Position numbers and translations under genes: made by a program
Notes under the pieces: generated by a model
Databases searched by the model: none
Told to the model about the DNA's origin: nothing
What the model saw: only the letters and a program-made list of their open reading frames with translations
In this document: one piece after another, positions 24,500 to 33,390 of the stretch
How the letters are laid out: every line of letters begins with the position of its first letter
Numbering within the stretch: the stretch's first letter is position 1
Assembly (NCBI GenBank): GCA_016713005.1
Contig: JADJPY010000001.1
Span: forward strand, 372,001 to 436,000
Source: Ramlibacter sp.
Lineage (GTDB): Bacteria; Pseudomonadota; Gammaproteobacteria; Burkholderiales; Burkholderiaceae_C
Length of the DNA: 64,000 bases
Direction of reading: 5' to 3'

Positions 24500-25222
24500 A
24501 GACAGGTCGTGTCCGAGCGCCTCGCGCTGGTCGAACACGAAGCAGTCGCCGCGGAAATGCGCGCCGCCCGCCTCTTCAAAGTACTTGAGGATCCCGCCGT
24601 CGAGCTGGTAGACCGAATCCAGCCCGGCCTCGCGCAGGACGATGGCGGCCTTCTCGCAGCGGATGCCACCGGTGCAGAAGCTCACCACCGTCTTGCCCGC
24701 CAGTTCGGCCTTGTGCACCTGCACCGCCTGCGGGAAGTCCGAGAACTTCGACAGCCGCCAGTCGATGGCGCCCTCAAACGTGCCGTGGTCCACCTCAAAG
24801 GCGTTGCGGGTGTCCAGCGTCACCACGGGGCGGCCGGCGTCGTCGTGGCCCGCGTCCAGCCAGCGCCGCACCGTCAGTGCGTCCACCGCCGGCGCGCGGC
24901 CGGCCTGGGGCTGGATGGCCGGGTGGTTCATGCGGATGATCTCGCCCTTGACCTTGACCAGGAACTTGCCAAACGGCTGGGTGGCGGACCAGCTTTCTTT
25001 TGGCTCCAGGTCGGCAAAGCGGGCGTCCTGGCGCAGGCTGGCCACAAAGCCGCGCACGCTGTCTGCGCCGCCGCCCAGAAACAGGTTGATCCCTTCGGTG
25101 GCCAGCAGGATGGTGCCTTTGAGGCCCAGCGCCTGGCCGCGCGCGTGCAGCGCATCGCGCAGGACCGCCGCGTCGTGCAGGGTGACAAATTTGTAGGCCG
25201 AGATGTTGAGGATGTCGTTCAC
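24470..25222 (-). CDS. trhO: tRNA uridine(34) hydroxylase, rhodanese-domain TrhO
   Basis: Adds oxygen to uridine 34 of tRNAs on the way to 5-carboxymethoxyuridine (family formerly YceA). At 250 residues it has the family layout: an N-terminal domain with LKGTILLATEGINLFLGG, then a rhodanese domain with LDTRNAFEVDHGTFEGAIDWRLSKFSDFPQ split between conserved blocks and the active-site loop FCTGGIRCEKA (catalytic Cys). Its last codons derive from a dispersed repeat and differ from family norm. It is divergent from dnaE. Confidence 0.9.
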   Translation of the reverse strand: MNDILNISAYKFVTLHDAAVLRDALHARGQALGLKGTILLATEGINLFLGGGADSVRGFVASLRQDARFADLEPKESWSATQPFGKFLVKVKGEIIRMNHPAIQPQAGRAPAVDALTVRRWLDAGHDDAGRPVVTLDTRNAFEVDHGTFEGAIDWRLSKFSDFPQAVQVHKAELAGKTVVSFCTGGIRCEKAAIVLREAGLDSVYQLDGGILKYFEEAGGAHFRGDCFVFDQREALGHDLSAIKTIAAQP

Positions 25223-25229
25223 CCGTGCA

Positions 25230-25267
25230 TTTTAGGAAGCTGTCAAGCGGCATCGATTTCCTACAAT
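25230..25267 (+). promoter_or_regulatory. candidate dnaE promoter overlapping the first ATG
   Basis: TACAAT (25262-25267) is a good -10, with CTGTCA 16 bp upstream as a -35. It overlaps the ATG at 25266, so transcription would begin near 25274, leaving no leader before the ATG at 25275. Confidence 0.4.
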
Positions 25268-25274
25268 GGCCGCC

Positions 25275-28200
25275 ATGTTTGTCCACCTGCGCCTGCACAC
25301 CGAATTTTCTGTCGTTGATGGCACCAACCGCGTGGACGACATTGTTCGCGCCGCGGCCGCCGACACCCAGCCCGCCCTGGCCATCACCGACCTGTCCAAC
25401 CTGTTTGGCGCGATCAAGTTCTACAAGGCGGCGCGCGGCGCCGGCGTCAAGCCGCTGGTCGGTGCCGAAGTGTTCCTGCAGGGCTTCTCCAAGGACGCCA
25501 CGCAGCTCACCCGCGTGGTGCTGCTGGCGCAGAACCACCAGGGCTACCTCAACCTGTGCGAGCTGCTGTCGCGCGCCTGGACGCAGAACGCCGTCAAGGC
25601 GCAGGCCGCCTGCAAGCTGGCCTGGCTGCGCGAGCTGGGCGAGGGCCTGATCCTGCTGTCGGGTGCGCAGGCCGGGCCGGTGGGGCAGGCGCTGGTGCAG
25701 GGCGACGATGCGCGCGCCGCCGAGGTGGCGCTGGAGCTGGCCTCGATCTTCCCGCACCGCTTTTACCTTGAGCTGCAGCGCGCCGGCCGCTCCGACGACG
25801 AGGTGCAGGTGGCCGGCGCGGTGCGCCTGGCCGCGCGGCTCAAGCTGCCGGTGGTGGCCACGCACCCGGTGCAGTTCACCCTGCAAGACGACTACGAGGC
25901 GCACGAGGCGCGGGTGTGCATCTCCGAGGGCGAGATTCTGGGCAACCAGCGGCGCGTGCGCCGGTTCACCCGGGAGCAGTACTTCAAGTCGTCCGCCCAG
26001 ATGCAGGCGCTGTTTGCGGATGTGCCCTCGGCGCTGGCCAACACGGTGGAGATCGCGCGCCGCTGCAGCCTCACGCTGGAGCTGGGCAAGCCGCGTTTGC
26101 CCAACTTCCCCACGCCGGGCGGCATGCCGGTGGACGAGTATTTTCGCGTGGCCTCGCACGAGGGCTTGCGCGAGCGGCTGGCGCAGCTGTACCCCGACGC
26201 CGCGCAGCGCGAGCGCGAGACACCGCGCTACGTGGAGCGGCTGGAGTTCGAGATCGCCACCATCCTGAAGATGGGCTTCCCCGGCTACTTCCTGATCGTG
26301 GGCGACTTCATCAACTGGGCCAAGAACAACGGCTGTCCGGTGGGGCCGGGGCGGGGCTCGGGCGCGGGCTCGCTGGTGGCGTATGCGCTCAAGATCACCG
26401 ACCTGGACCCGCTGCAGTACAAGCTGCTGTTCGAGCGCTTCCTCAACCCGGAGCGGGTGTCCATGCCCGACTTCGACATCGATTTCTGCCAGGGCAACCG
26501 CGACCGCGTCATCGACTATGTGAAGGACAAGTACGGCAAGGAGGCGGTCAGCCAGATCGCCACCTTTGGCACCATGGCCGCGCGCGCGGTCATCCGCGAC
26601 GTGGGCCGCGTGCTGGACATGAGCTACACCTTCTGCGACGGCCTGTCCAAGCTGATCCCCAACAAGCCGGGCCAGCACATCACCATCGACGGCGCGCTCA
26701 AGGTCGAGCCGGTGCTGGCCGAGCGGCTGGAGCGCGAGGACGAGGTCAAGACGCTGCTTGGCCTGGCGCAAAAGCTCGAGGGCATGACGCGCAACGTGGG
26801 CATGCATGCCGGGGGTGTGCTGATCGCGCCGGGCAAGCTCACGGATTTTTGCCCGCTGTACCAGCAGCCCGGCAGCGACGCCGCGGTCAGCCAGTACGAC
26901 AAGGACGATGTGGAGGCCGCCGGCCTGGTGAAGTTCGACTTCCTGGGCCTGGCCACGCTGACCATCCTGGAGCTGGCGCGCGGCATGATCGCGCAGCGCC
27001 ACAAGGGGCAGGAGGGCTTCAGCTTCGAGGCCATCCCGCTGGACGACGCACCCACCTACCAGCTGTTCACCGACGGCAAGACCGAGGCGGTGTTCCAGTT
27101 TGAAAGCCGCGGCATGCAGGGCATGTTGCGCGACGCCAAGCCCACGCGGCTGGAAGACCTGATCGCGCTGAACGCCCTGTACCGTCCCGGCCCGATGGAC
27201 CTGATCCCCGACTTCGTGGCGCGCAAGCACGGGCGGGAGCCGGTGGTGTACCCGCACCCGCTGGTGGCGGACATGCTCAGCGAGACCTACGGGATCATGG
27301 TCTACCAGGAGCAGGTGATGCAGACCGCGCAGATCCTGGGCGGCTACTCGCTGGGCGGCGCCGACCTGCTGCGCCGCGCCATGGGCAAGAAGAAGGCCGA
27401 GGAGATGGCCGAGCACCGCGCGATCTTCCGCGCGGGCGCAGCCAAGAACGCCATCAGCGAGCAGAAGGCCGACGAGATCTTCGACCTGATGGAGAAGTTT
27501 GCGGGCTACGGCTTCAACAAGTCGCACGCGGCGGCGTACTCGCTGCTGGCGTACCACACGGCCTGGCTCAAGGTGCACTACACGGCCGAGTTCTTCTGCG
27601 CCAACATGACGGTGGAAATGGACAACACCGACAAGCTCAAGGTGCTGTTCGAGGACGCCGTCAAGAACTTCGGGCTCGCTTTCGAGCCGCCCGACGTCAA
27701 TCGTGGCGGCTACCGTTTCGAGCCGGTCACGGACAAGGTCATCCGCTACGGCCTGGGCGCGGTCAAGGGCACGGGCCAGCAGGCGGTGGAGGCGATCGTG
27801 CGCGCGCGCGAAGAAGGTGGCCCGTTCACCAGCCTCTACGACTTTTGCGTGCGGGTGGACCGCACCCGACTGAACAAGCGGGCGGTGGAGGCCCTGATCA
27901 AGGCCGGCGCGTTTGATTCACTGCAGCTCAACCGCGCGGCGCTGGTGGCGTCGATTGACAGGGCTTTTGACTTTGCCGCCAGCATCGAGGCCAACGCGCA
28001 TCAGGGCGGGCTGTTTGACATGGGGTCCGACGACGAACTGTCGCACGCCGCCAGCACGCAGGAGCCGGCGCTGGTGGAGGCGCTCCCCTGGGGCGTGAAG
28101 GAGCGCCTGACCCACGAGAAGACGGCGGTGGGCTTTTACCTGTCGGGTCACCTGTTTGACGAGGTGGCGCTGGAGGTGCGCCGCTTCGTCAAGCGCGAGA

Positions 28201-28751
28201 TCGGCGAGCTGATCGACAGCCGCGAGCCGCAGCTGCTGGCCGGCATCGTCGGGGATTTCCGCGTGATCAACGGCCAGCGCGGCAAGCTGGCGCTGTTCCG
28301 GCTGGACGACAAGTCCGGCGGCATCGACGCGCGTGCCGACGAGGCGGTGATCAACGCCAACCGCAACCTGCTCAAGGAAGACGAGCTCATCATCGCCATG
28401 GGCAAGCTGCAGCCGGACCGCTTCTCGGGCGGGTTGCAGTTCACCGTCAACCAGGTGTGGGACCTGGCCACCGCGCGCTGCCGGTTTGGCAAGTACCTGC
28501 GGGTGGCCGTCAACGGCAAGGCGCCCGACATCCAGCGGCTGCTGCGGGAGTTTCCGCCGCGGCGCGAGATGAGCGAACAGGGCGAGCTGGTGCGCGGCCT
28601 GCCGGTGCGACTGACGCTGCGCCGCGATTCGGCGCAGGCCGAATTGCAGCTGCGAGACGCGGCCAAGTTCTTCCCCAGCGACGCGGCGCTGGCGGGCTGG
28701 ATGGCGCAGGCGGACGGCGGCTCGGCGCAGATCGTCTACGACGCGGTTTGA
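25275..28751 (+). CDS. dnaE: DNA polymerase III alpha subunit
   Basis: Catalytic subunit of the replicative polymerase, about 1158 residues. An N-terminal PHP domain begins MFVHLRLHTEFSVVDGTNRVDD. The polymerase core has GPGRGSGAGSLVAYAL and the catalytic aspartates in MPDFDIDFCQGNRDRVIDY. YRPGPMDLIPDFV, MVYQEQVMQ and GYGFNKSHAAAYSLLAYHTAWLK follow. The helix-hairpin-helix and OB-fold region (RTRLNKRAVEALIKAGAFDSL; QLLAGIVGDFRVING) is at the end. The ATG at 25275 is preferred over 25266 because the latter lies in the likely -10 box and homologues start MFVHLR. Confidence 0.95.
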   Translation: MFVHLRLHTEFSVVDGTNRVDDIVRAAAADTQPALAITDLSNLFGAIKFYKAARGAGVKPLVGAEVFLQGFSKDATQLTRVVLLAQNHQGYLNLCELLSRAWTQNAVKAQAACKLAWLRELGEGLILLSGAQAGPVGQALVQGDDARAAEVALELASIFPHRFYLELQRAGRSDDEVQVAGAVRLAARLKLPVVATHPVQFTLQDDYEAHEARVCISEGEILGNQRRVRRFTREQYFKSSAQMQALFADVPSALANTVEIARRCSLTLELGKPRLPNFPTPGGMPVDEYFRVASHEGLRERLAQLYPDAAQRERETPRYVERLEFEIATILKMGFPGYFLIVGDFINWAKNNGCPVGPGRGSGAGSLVAYALKITDLDPLQYKLLFERFLNPERVSMPDFDIDFCQGNRDRVIDYVKDKYGKEAVSQIATFGTMAARAVIRDVGRVLDMSYTFCDGLSKLIPNKPGQHITIDGALKVEPVLAERLEREDEVKTLLGLAQKLEGMTRNVGMHAGGVLIAPGKLTDFCPLYQQPGSDAAVSQYDKDDVEAAGLVKFDFLGLATLTILELARGMIAQRHKGQEGFSFEAIPLDDAPTYQLFTDGKTEAVFQFESRGMQGMLRDAKPTRLEDLIALNALYRPGPMDLIPDFVARKHGREPVVYPHPLVADMLSETYGIMVYQEQVMQTAQILGGYSLGGADLLRRAMGKKKAEEMAEHRAIFRAGAAKNAISEQKADEIFDLMEKFAGYGFNKSHAAAYSLLAYHTAWLKVHYTAEFFCANMTVEMDNTDKLKVLFEDAVKNFGLAFEPPDVNRGGYRFEPVTDKVIRYGLGAVKGTGQQAVEAIVRAREEGGPFTSLYDFCVRVDRTRLNKRAVEALIKAGAFDSLQLNRAALVASIDRAFDFAASIEANAHQGGLFDMGSDDELSHAASTQEPALVEALPWGVKERLTHEKTAVGFYLSGHLFDEVALEVRRFVKREIGELIDSREPQLLAGIVGDFRVINGQRGKLALFRLDDKSGGIDARADEAVINANRNLLKEDELIIAMGKLQPDRFSGGLQFTVNQVWDLATARCRFGKYLRVAVNGKAPDIQRLLREFPPRREMSEQGELVRGLPVRLTLRRDSAQAELQLRDAAKFFPSDAALAGWMAQADGGSAQIVYDAV

Positions 28752-28756
28752 GGGTG

Positions 28757-28810
28757 TTTTAGGCCTCCAGCCCCCGCCAGCTGGACCTGATCCGCTATCA
28801 AAAAGATAGC
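28757..28810 (-). repeat. dispersed repeat, copy 5 (between dnaE and tolA)
   Basis: On the minus strand: palindrome GCTATCTTTTTGATAGC (28794-28810), GGATCAGGTCCAGC, TGGCGGGGGCTGGAGGCC, AAAAC. It is the most complete and symmetric copy and lies between two convergent genes, where its palindrome could also act as a terminator. Confidence 0.8.
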
Positions 28811-28832
28811 GAAACGGGTGCCCTGGCGGGAT

Positions 28833-29588
28833 TCAGAGGGTGACCTTCAGCTCCAGGCCTTCGCGCACCAGCAACGGCGGCACCCGTCCGTCCACATCTG
28901 CGGGCACGGACTGCATCTTGTCCAGCGCACGCAGCACGGCGTCGTCCCACGCGGAGTTGCCACTGGGCTTGACGACCTTTCGGCTCAGGATCTGCCCGGC
29001 GGGCGAGGTGCGCACGAACACCACCACGGTGGGGTTGCCCGCGCCGCTGAGGTTGTAGACCGTGTTGGCCTTGATCTGCGCAACGATCTTGCCGCCGTAG
29101 CCCGCCGACGGCCCCGCAGACTGCTCGGCATTGCCCGCGCTGCCCGGCGCGCCGGTGGCCTTGGCCAGCCCGGCCATGCGTTTGACGTTCTCCTGCCGTT
29201 GCAGTTCGTCCTTGCGCGCTTCTTCGGCCTTGCGGGCTTCGTCGAGCTTGGCCTTGTCTGGCGGGGGCGGCGCGGGTTTGGTCTCGCGCGGTTTCTCGAC
29301 GGGCTTCTCGCGCTCGATGACGATGGCTTTCTCGGGCACCACGAGTGGTGCGACAACAGGTGCCGGCGGCTGGGGCGGCGCCACGATCTCTTTGGGCGCG
29401 GCGGTCTGGGGCACGCTGGCCCAGAGCTCGGCTTCGACCGCCAAGGTCTCGGACTGGCGTTTCCAGTTCACGCCCCAGGTCAGCGCCCCGGCCAGCAGCA
29501 GGTGCGCCACCACGGCGATGGTGAAGGCCCGGGCCACACCCGGCGGTGGGGGCGGGGCGAAGTCCAGGCTGTCGGCCGTGGCGTACAT
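28833..29588 (-). CDS. tolA: TolA-like periplasm-spanning protein (TonB-type C-terminus)
   Basis: Protein of 251 residues. One N-terminal membrane helix (FTIAVVAHLLLAGALTWGVNW) is followed by a proline/lysine/glutamate-rich rod with coiled-coil character (KAKLDEARKAEEARKDELQRQ) and a C-terminal domain (VVVFVRTSPAGQILSRKVVKPSGNSAWDDAVLRAL) of the TolA/TonB type. It links the TolQR motor to the outer membrane during envelope constriction. It is shorter than E. coli TolA (421 residues), mainly in the rod. It lies 6 bp after tolR in the ybgC-tolQ-tolR-tolA run. Confidence 0.88.
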   Translation of the reverse strand: MYATADSLDFAPPPPPGVARAFTIAVVAHLLLAGALTWGVNWKRQSETLAVEAELWASVPQTAAPKEIVAPPQPPAPVVAPLVVPEKAIVIEREKPVEKPRETKPAPPPPDKAKLDEARKAEEARKDELQRQENVKRMAGLAKATGAPGSAGNAEQSAGPSAGYGGKIVAQIKANTVYNLSGAGNPTVVVFVRTSPAGQILSRKVVKPSGNSAWDDAVLRALDKMQSVPADVDGRVPPLLVREGLELKVTL

Positions 29589-29594
29589 GGGCGT

Positions 29595-30020
<426 letters not shown>

Positions 30021-30109
30021 GTTCAGTCGGCGCCGGGCCGCCCCAAGCCGGCTGCGGCCCCCTCGGGGGGCAGCGCAGTACACGAAGTGACAAGCGTGGG
30101 GGCCACATG
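30021..30109 (-). repeat. GC-rich spacer between tolQ and tolR, repeat-like
   Basis: The 89-bp gap interrupts an otherwise overlapping operon. It contains the hairpin GCCCCCTCGGGGGGC (30057-30071) flanked by CCGGCTGCGG and CAGCGCAGTACACGAAGTGA. Similar GC-rich spacers are, from memory, dispersed in Comamonadaceae genomes; no second copy is visible in this window. Confidence 0.35.
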
Positions 30110-30802
30110 CTAGTGACCCGACGCGGATTGCGCGCCCAGGTTGCGCTGCAGGATGTTGGAGAACTCTTCGATGAAGCTCTCCAGCTGGATGGCCACGCGG
30201 TCGATGTCGTGCGCGAAGCGGTTGTAGGCCACCACGGCGGGGATGGCGGCGAACAGGCCGATGGCGGTGGCGACGAGGGCTTCGGCGATGCCGGGCGCCA
30301 CGGTGGCCAGCGTGACCTGCTGCAAGCTGGCCAGCCCGGTGAAGGCATGCATGATGCCCCACACCGTGCCGAACAGGCCCACATAGGGCGACACCGAGCC
30401 CACCGAAGCCAGGAACGAGAGGTTGACTTCGACGGCGTCGAGTTCGCGCTGGTAGCTCGCGCGCATGGCGCGGCGTGCGCCGTCCAGCAGCGTGCCGGTG
30501 TCGGTGATGTGCCGCTCACGCAGCTTCTGGTACTCGCGCATGCCGCTGGCGAAGATGCGCTCCATCGGGCCGGCCTGCTTGGCATTCTGCGAGGCGGAGG
30601 CGTACAGCTCGTTCAGGCTGGTGCCGGACCAGAACTCGCGCTCGAACTCGTCGTTGAGCGCCTTCACCCGCTTGAGGGCAAACAGTTTTCGGAAGATGGC
30701 CGCCCAGCTGGCGATGGACACGCCCACCAGCAGCAGCATGACAAGCTGCACCACCAGGCTGGCATGCAGCACCAGCTGGACGATGGACAGGTCTTGGTTC
30801 AT
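30110..30802 (-). CDS. tolQ: TolQ (ExbB/MotA-type) proton-channel subunit
   Basis: Protein of 230 residues with three transmembrane helices: LVLHASLVVQLVMLLLVGVSIASW, LSFLASVGSVSPYVGLFGTVWGIMHAF and APGIAEALVATAIGLFAAIPAVVAYNRF. The last two carry the family's Thr/Pro/Gly channel residues. Together with TolR it converts proton-motive force into TolA movement. The ATG overlaps the stop of ybgC by 4 bases. Confidence 0.94.
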   Translation of the reverse strand: MNQDLSIVQLVLHASLVVQLVMLLLVGVSIASWAAIFRKLFALKRVKALNDEFEREFWSGTSLNELYASASQNAKQAGPMERIFASGMREYQKLRERHITDTGTLLDGARRAMRASYQRELDAVEVNLSFLASVGSVSPYVGLFGTVWGIMHAFTGLASLQQVTLATVAPGIAEALVATAIGLFAAIPAVVAYNRFAHDIDRVAIQLESFIEEFSNILQRNLGAQSASGH

Positions 30803-31221
30803 TTGAGTGTTTCCAGGATAGATGCGGGGATTCTCGCAGGCCGCAGCGTGGCCGCATCCACCCAGCCGATGCGGATGTCGCCCTCGCACAGCAGCGCGTC
30901 GCCGCGGTACGCCTTTTGCGCAATGACCATCGATGCGCGACCCGCCTCCTGGAGCCGCGCGGTGACCACCAGTTCGTCGTCCAGCCGGGCGGGCTGGTGG
31001 TAGCGCACGTTGGTCTGGCTGACAACGAACATGCCACCGGTCTGCTCGCGCAGGCCCTGCTGGCCCACGCCCAGCGAGCGCAGCCACTCGGTGCGCGCGC
31101 GTTCAAAGAACTTCAGGTAGTTGGCATAGAAGACGATGCCGCCGGCATCGGTGTCCTCCCAGTACACGCGCACCGGCCATGAGAAACCGCGCCCGGATGC
31201 AGGGAGACCGGTATCGCTCAT
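30799..31221 (-). CDS. ybgC: YbgC-type acyl-CoA thioesterase (hotdog fold)
   Basis: Protein of 140 residues. The hotdog motif RVYWEDTDAGGIVFYANYLKFFERARTEWLR contains the catalytic Asp of the 4-hydroxybenzoyl-CoA thioesterase family. It sits directly before tolQ, the standard Tol-Pal cluster position. The physiological substrate is not fixed; a link to phospholipid or envelope metabolism is known for the family. It overlaps tolQ and the aminotransferase gene by 4 bases each. Confidence 0.92.
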   Translation of the reverse strand: MSDTGLPASGRGFSWPVRVYWEDTDAGGIVFYANYLKFFERARTEWLRSLGVGQQGLREQTGGMFVVSQTNVRYHQPARLDDELVVTARLQEAGRASMVIAQKAYRGDALLCEGDIRIGWVDAATLRPARIPASILETLK

Positions 31222-32402
31222 GCCAGCATGTGCCGCAGCCGTGCGGCCGCTTCCTGCAGCTGCGCCATCGAGCTGGCGGTGGAGAAGCGCACGAATTGCG
31301 CGGTTTGCGCGGTGCCGAAGTCCCGCCCGGGCGTCACGGCCACATGGGCGCGCTTCATGACCTCAAAGGCGAAATCCCAGCTGTCGCGCAGGCCCAGCTT
31401 CGCGCAGGCCTGGCTGCAGTCGGCCCAGGCGTAGAACGCGCCGTCGGGCATGACCGGGACCGTCAGCCCGATGGCGTTCAGCTCGGGGATGAACCAGTCG
31501 CGTCGGGCCTTGAACTCGGCGCGCCGGCGTTCGTACTCCGCAATGCTCTGCGCCTCAAAGCAGGCCAGCGCCGCGTGCTGGGCCACCGTGCTGGGGCAAA
31601 TGAACAGGTTCTGCGCCAGGCGCTCCACCACCGGCACCAGAGCGTCGGGCACCACCAGCCAGCCCAGGCGCCAGCCCGTCATGTTGAAGTACTTTGAGAA
31701 GCTGTTGATGCTGATGACCTGGTCGTCGATGCCCAGTGCCGTCTGGCCGAAGGTGTCGTCGTGGCTCAGCCCGAGGTAGATCTCGTCCAGCAGGGTCACG
31801 CCGCCGCGGCGGGTGACGACCTCATGGATGCGCCGCAACTCGGCCGGGTGGATGGAAGTGCCTGTGGGGTTGGAGGGCGAGGCCAGCAGCACGCCGCGCG
31901 TCCTGGGGTTCCAGGCCGCTTCCACCTTGGCGGCACTGAGCTGGAAGCGCTCCTGCGCGGTGGTGGGGATGAGCACCGCATTGCCGTCGGCAGCGCTCAC
32001 GAAGTGGCGGTTGCACGGGTAGCTGGGGTCGGGCATCAGGATCTCGTCGCCCGCATCCACCAGCGCCAGGCAGGCCAGCTGCAGCGCAGCCGAGGCACCC
32101 GCAGTGACCACGATGCGCCGCGCCGGCACCTCCACGCCAAAGCGGCTGGCGTACCAGGCGCTGATGCGCTCGCGCAGGGCGTCCAGACCAGTGGCCTGGG
32201 TGTACTGGGTCACGCCGTCGCGGATGGCGCGCGCCGCTGCCTCCTGCACCAGCGGCGGGGCGGTGAAGTCGGGCTCACCGATGTTGAGAAAAACCATCGG
32301 GCGCTCGCCGTGCGCCACCTCGCGGGCCAGCGCCGACGCCGCCTTGGCGACTTCCATCACGTAGAAGGGCTCGATGCGGTTGGCGCGGGCGGAGATCTTC
32401 AT
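31218..32402 (-). CDS. PLP-dependent aminotransferase (class I/II)
   Basis: Protein of 394 residues. SNPTGT, the PLP aspartate region LLDEIYLGLSHDD and the Schiff-base lysine SINSFSKYFNMTGWRLGW are visible, and RFSTASSM holds the carboxylate-binding arginine. It resembles fold-type I aminotransferases of the AspC/alanine aminotransferase branch; the amino-acid substrate cannot be assigned. The ATG at 32402 overlaps the nusB stop (ATGA), so it is part of the long nusB-ybgC-tol run. Confidence 0.85.
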   Translation of the reverse strand: MKISARANRIEPFYVMEVAKAASALAREVAHGERPMVFLNIGEPDFTAPPLVQEAAARAIRDGVTQYTQATGLDALRERISAWYASRFGVEVPARRIVVTAGASAALQLACLALVDAGDEILMPDPSYPCNRHFVSAADGNAVLIPTTAQERFQLSAAKVEAAWNPRTRGVLLASPSNPTGTSIHPAELRRIHEVVTRRGGVTLLDEIYLGLSHDDTFGQTALGIDDQVISINSFSKYFNMTGWRLGWLVVPDALVPVVERLAQNLFICPSTVAQHAALACFEAQSIAEYERRRAEFKARRDWFIPELNAIGLTVPVMPDGAFYAWADCSQACAKLGLRDSWDFAFEVMKRAHVAVTPGRDFGTAQTAQFVRFSTASSMAQLQEAAARLRHMLA

Positions 32403-32899
32403 GCGCGGGACTTGCCGCTTCGGCGATCGGCCTCGACCTCGGAGGCCCGCAGCGAGGGCGCCAGACCGTTGAGCACGGCGTTGACGTACTTGTGCCCATC
32501 GGTGCCGCCAAAGTCCTTCGCCAGCTCGATGCATTCGTTGAGCACCACGCGCCAGGGCACGTCGGCGCAATGCATCAGCTCATAGGCGCCAATCCACATG
32601 ATGGCCCGCTCGATGGGCGAAATCTCCGCGAGCTTGCGGTCCAGCAGCGGTGTGATGCGGGCGTCCAGCGCAGCGGCCTCGCGCACGCAGCCGTGGAGCA
32701 GGGCGTCGTAGTGCACGGAGTCCGCCTTGTGAAAACCCGCCAGGTCGCGGGTGAAGGCGTCGATGGCGCTGGCCTCGTTGCGGCCCACCAGGTGCTGGTA
32801 CAGCGCCTGCAGCGCGAACTCGCGCGCGCGGCTGCGGGCGGACTTGGGCGAGGCCTTGCGTTTGGGCGCGGTGGCTGCGGGCACAGGGGCAGCGGTCAT
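32399..32899 (-). CDS. nusB: transcription antitermination factor NusB
   Basis: Protein of 166 residues. After a basic N-terminus (KRKASPKSARSRAREFALQALYQ) come the helices of NusB: ISPIERAIMWIGAYELMHCADVPWRVVLNECIELAKDFGGTDGHKYVNAVLNGL spans the conserved C-terminal part. It binds boxA RNA with NusE (ribosomal S10) in rRNA antitermination. It is directly after ribH with a 4-base overlap, a common pairing in bacteria. Confidence 0.95.
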   Translation of the reverse strand: MTAAPVPAATAPKRKASPKSARSRAREFALQALYQHLVGRNEASAIDAFTRDLAGFHKADSVHYDALLHGCVREAAALDARITPLLDRKLAEISPIERAIMWIGAYELMHCADVPWRVVLNECIELAKDFGGTDGHKYVNAVLNGLAPSLRASEVEADRRSGKSRA

Positions 32900-33360
32900 G
32901 ACAGGCGTTCCAGCAGGTTGGCCATTTCCACCGCCACACGCGCAGCGTCCCGGCCCTTTTCGGTTTGGCGCGCCAGCGCCTGGGCCTCGTTCTCGGTGGT
33001 GAGGATGGCGTTGGCCACGGGCAACTGGTAGTCCAGCCCGACGCGCGAAACGCCAGCGCCGGATTCGTTGGCCACCAGCTCGAAGTGGTAGGTTTCTCCG
33101 CGGATGATGCAGCCCAGCGCGATCAGCGCGTCGTAGCGGTCCTTCTCGGCCAGCGCCTGAAGCGCCAGAGGCACCTCGAGGGCGCCGGGCACCAGCACAT
33201 GGTCGATGTTTTTCTCGTCCACGCCCAGGGCCGCGAGCTCGGCCTTGCAGGCGGCCGCCAGCGCGTCGGTGATGGACTGGTTGAAGCGGGCCTGGACGAT
33301 GCCGATGTACAGCTTGCGTCCGTCCAGGTGGTCCGCGCTCCCTTTGTCTGCGCCAAACAT
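32896..33360 (-). CDS. ribH: 6,7-dimethyl-8-ribityllumazine synthase
   Basis: Penultimate step of riboflavin synthesis: condenses ribityl-aminouracil with dihydroxybutanone phosphate. At 154 residues it has family motifs GIVQARFN, VPGALEVPLALQ, ALGCIIRGETYHFE and ANAILTTENEAQA. It lies between ribBX and nusB. Confidence 0.95.
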   Translation of the reverse strand: MFGADKGSADHLDGRKLYIGIVQARFNQSITDALAAACKAELAALGVDEKNIDHVLVPGALEVPLALQALAEKDRYDALIALGCIIRGETYHFELVANESGAGVSRVGLDYQLPVANAILTTENEAQALARQTEKGRDAARVAVEMANLLERLS

Positions 33361-33390
33361 GGTTGTCCTTGGTGTGTTGCGTGTGTGGTG

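Noticed and set aside
24795..27578. 927-codon open frame on the minus strand opposite dnaE, and similar long frames at 5967-8108 and 20954-22762
   Set aside because: They lie opposite well conserved genes in GC-rich DNA, where the antisense frame stays open because of codon bias. Their translations are His/Gln/Arg/Val-rich with no family resemblance.
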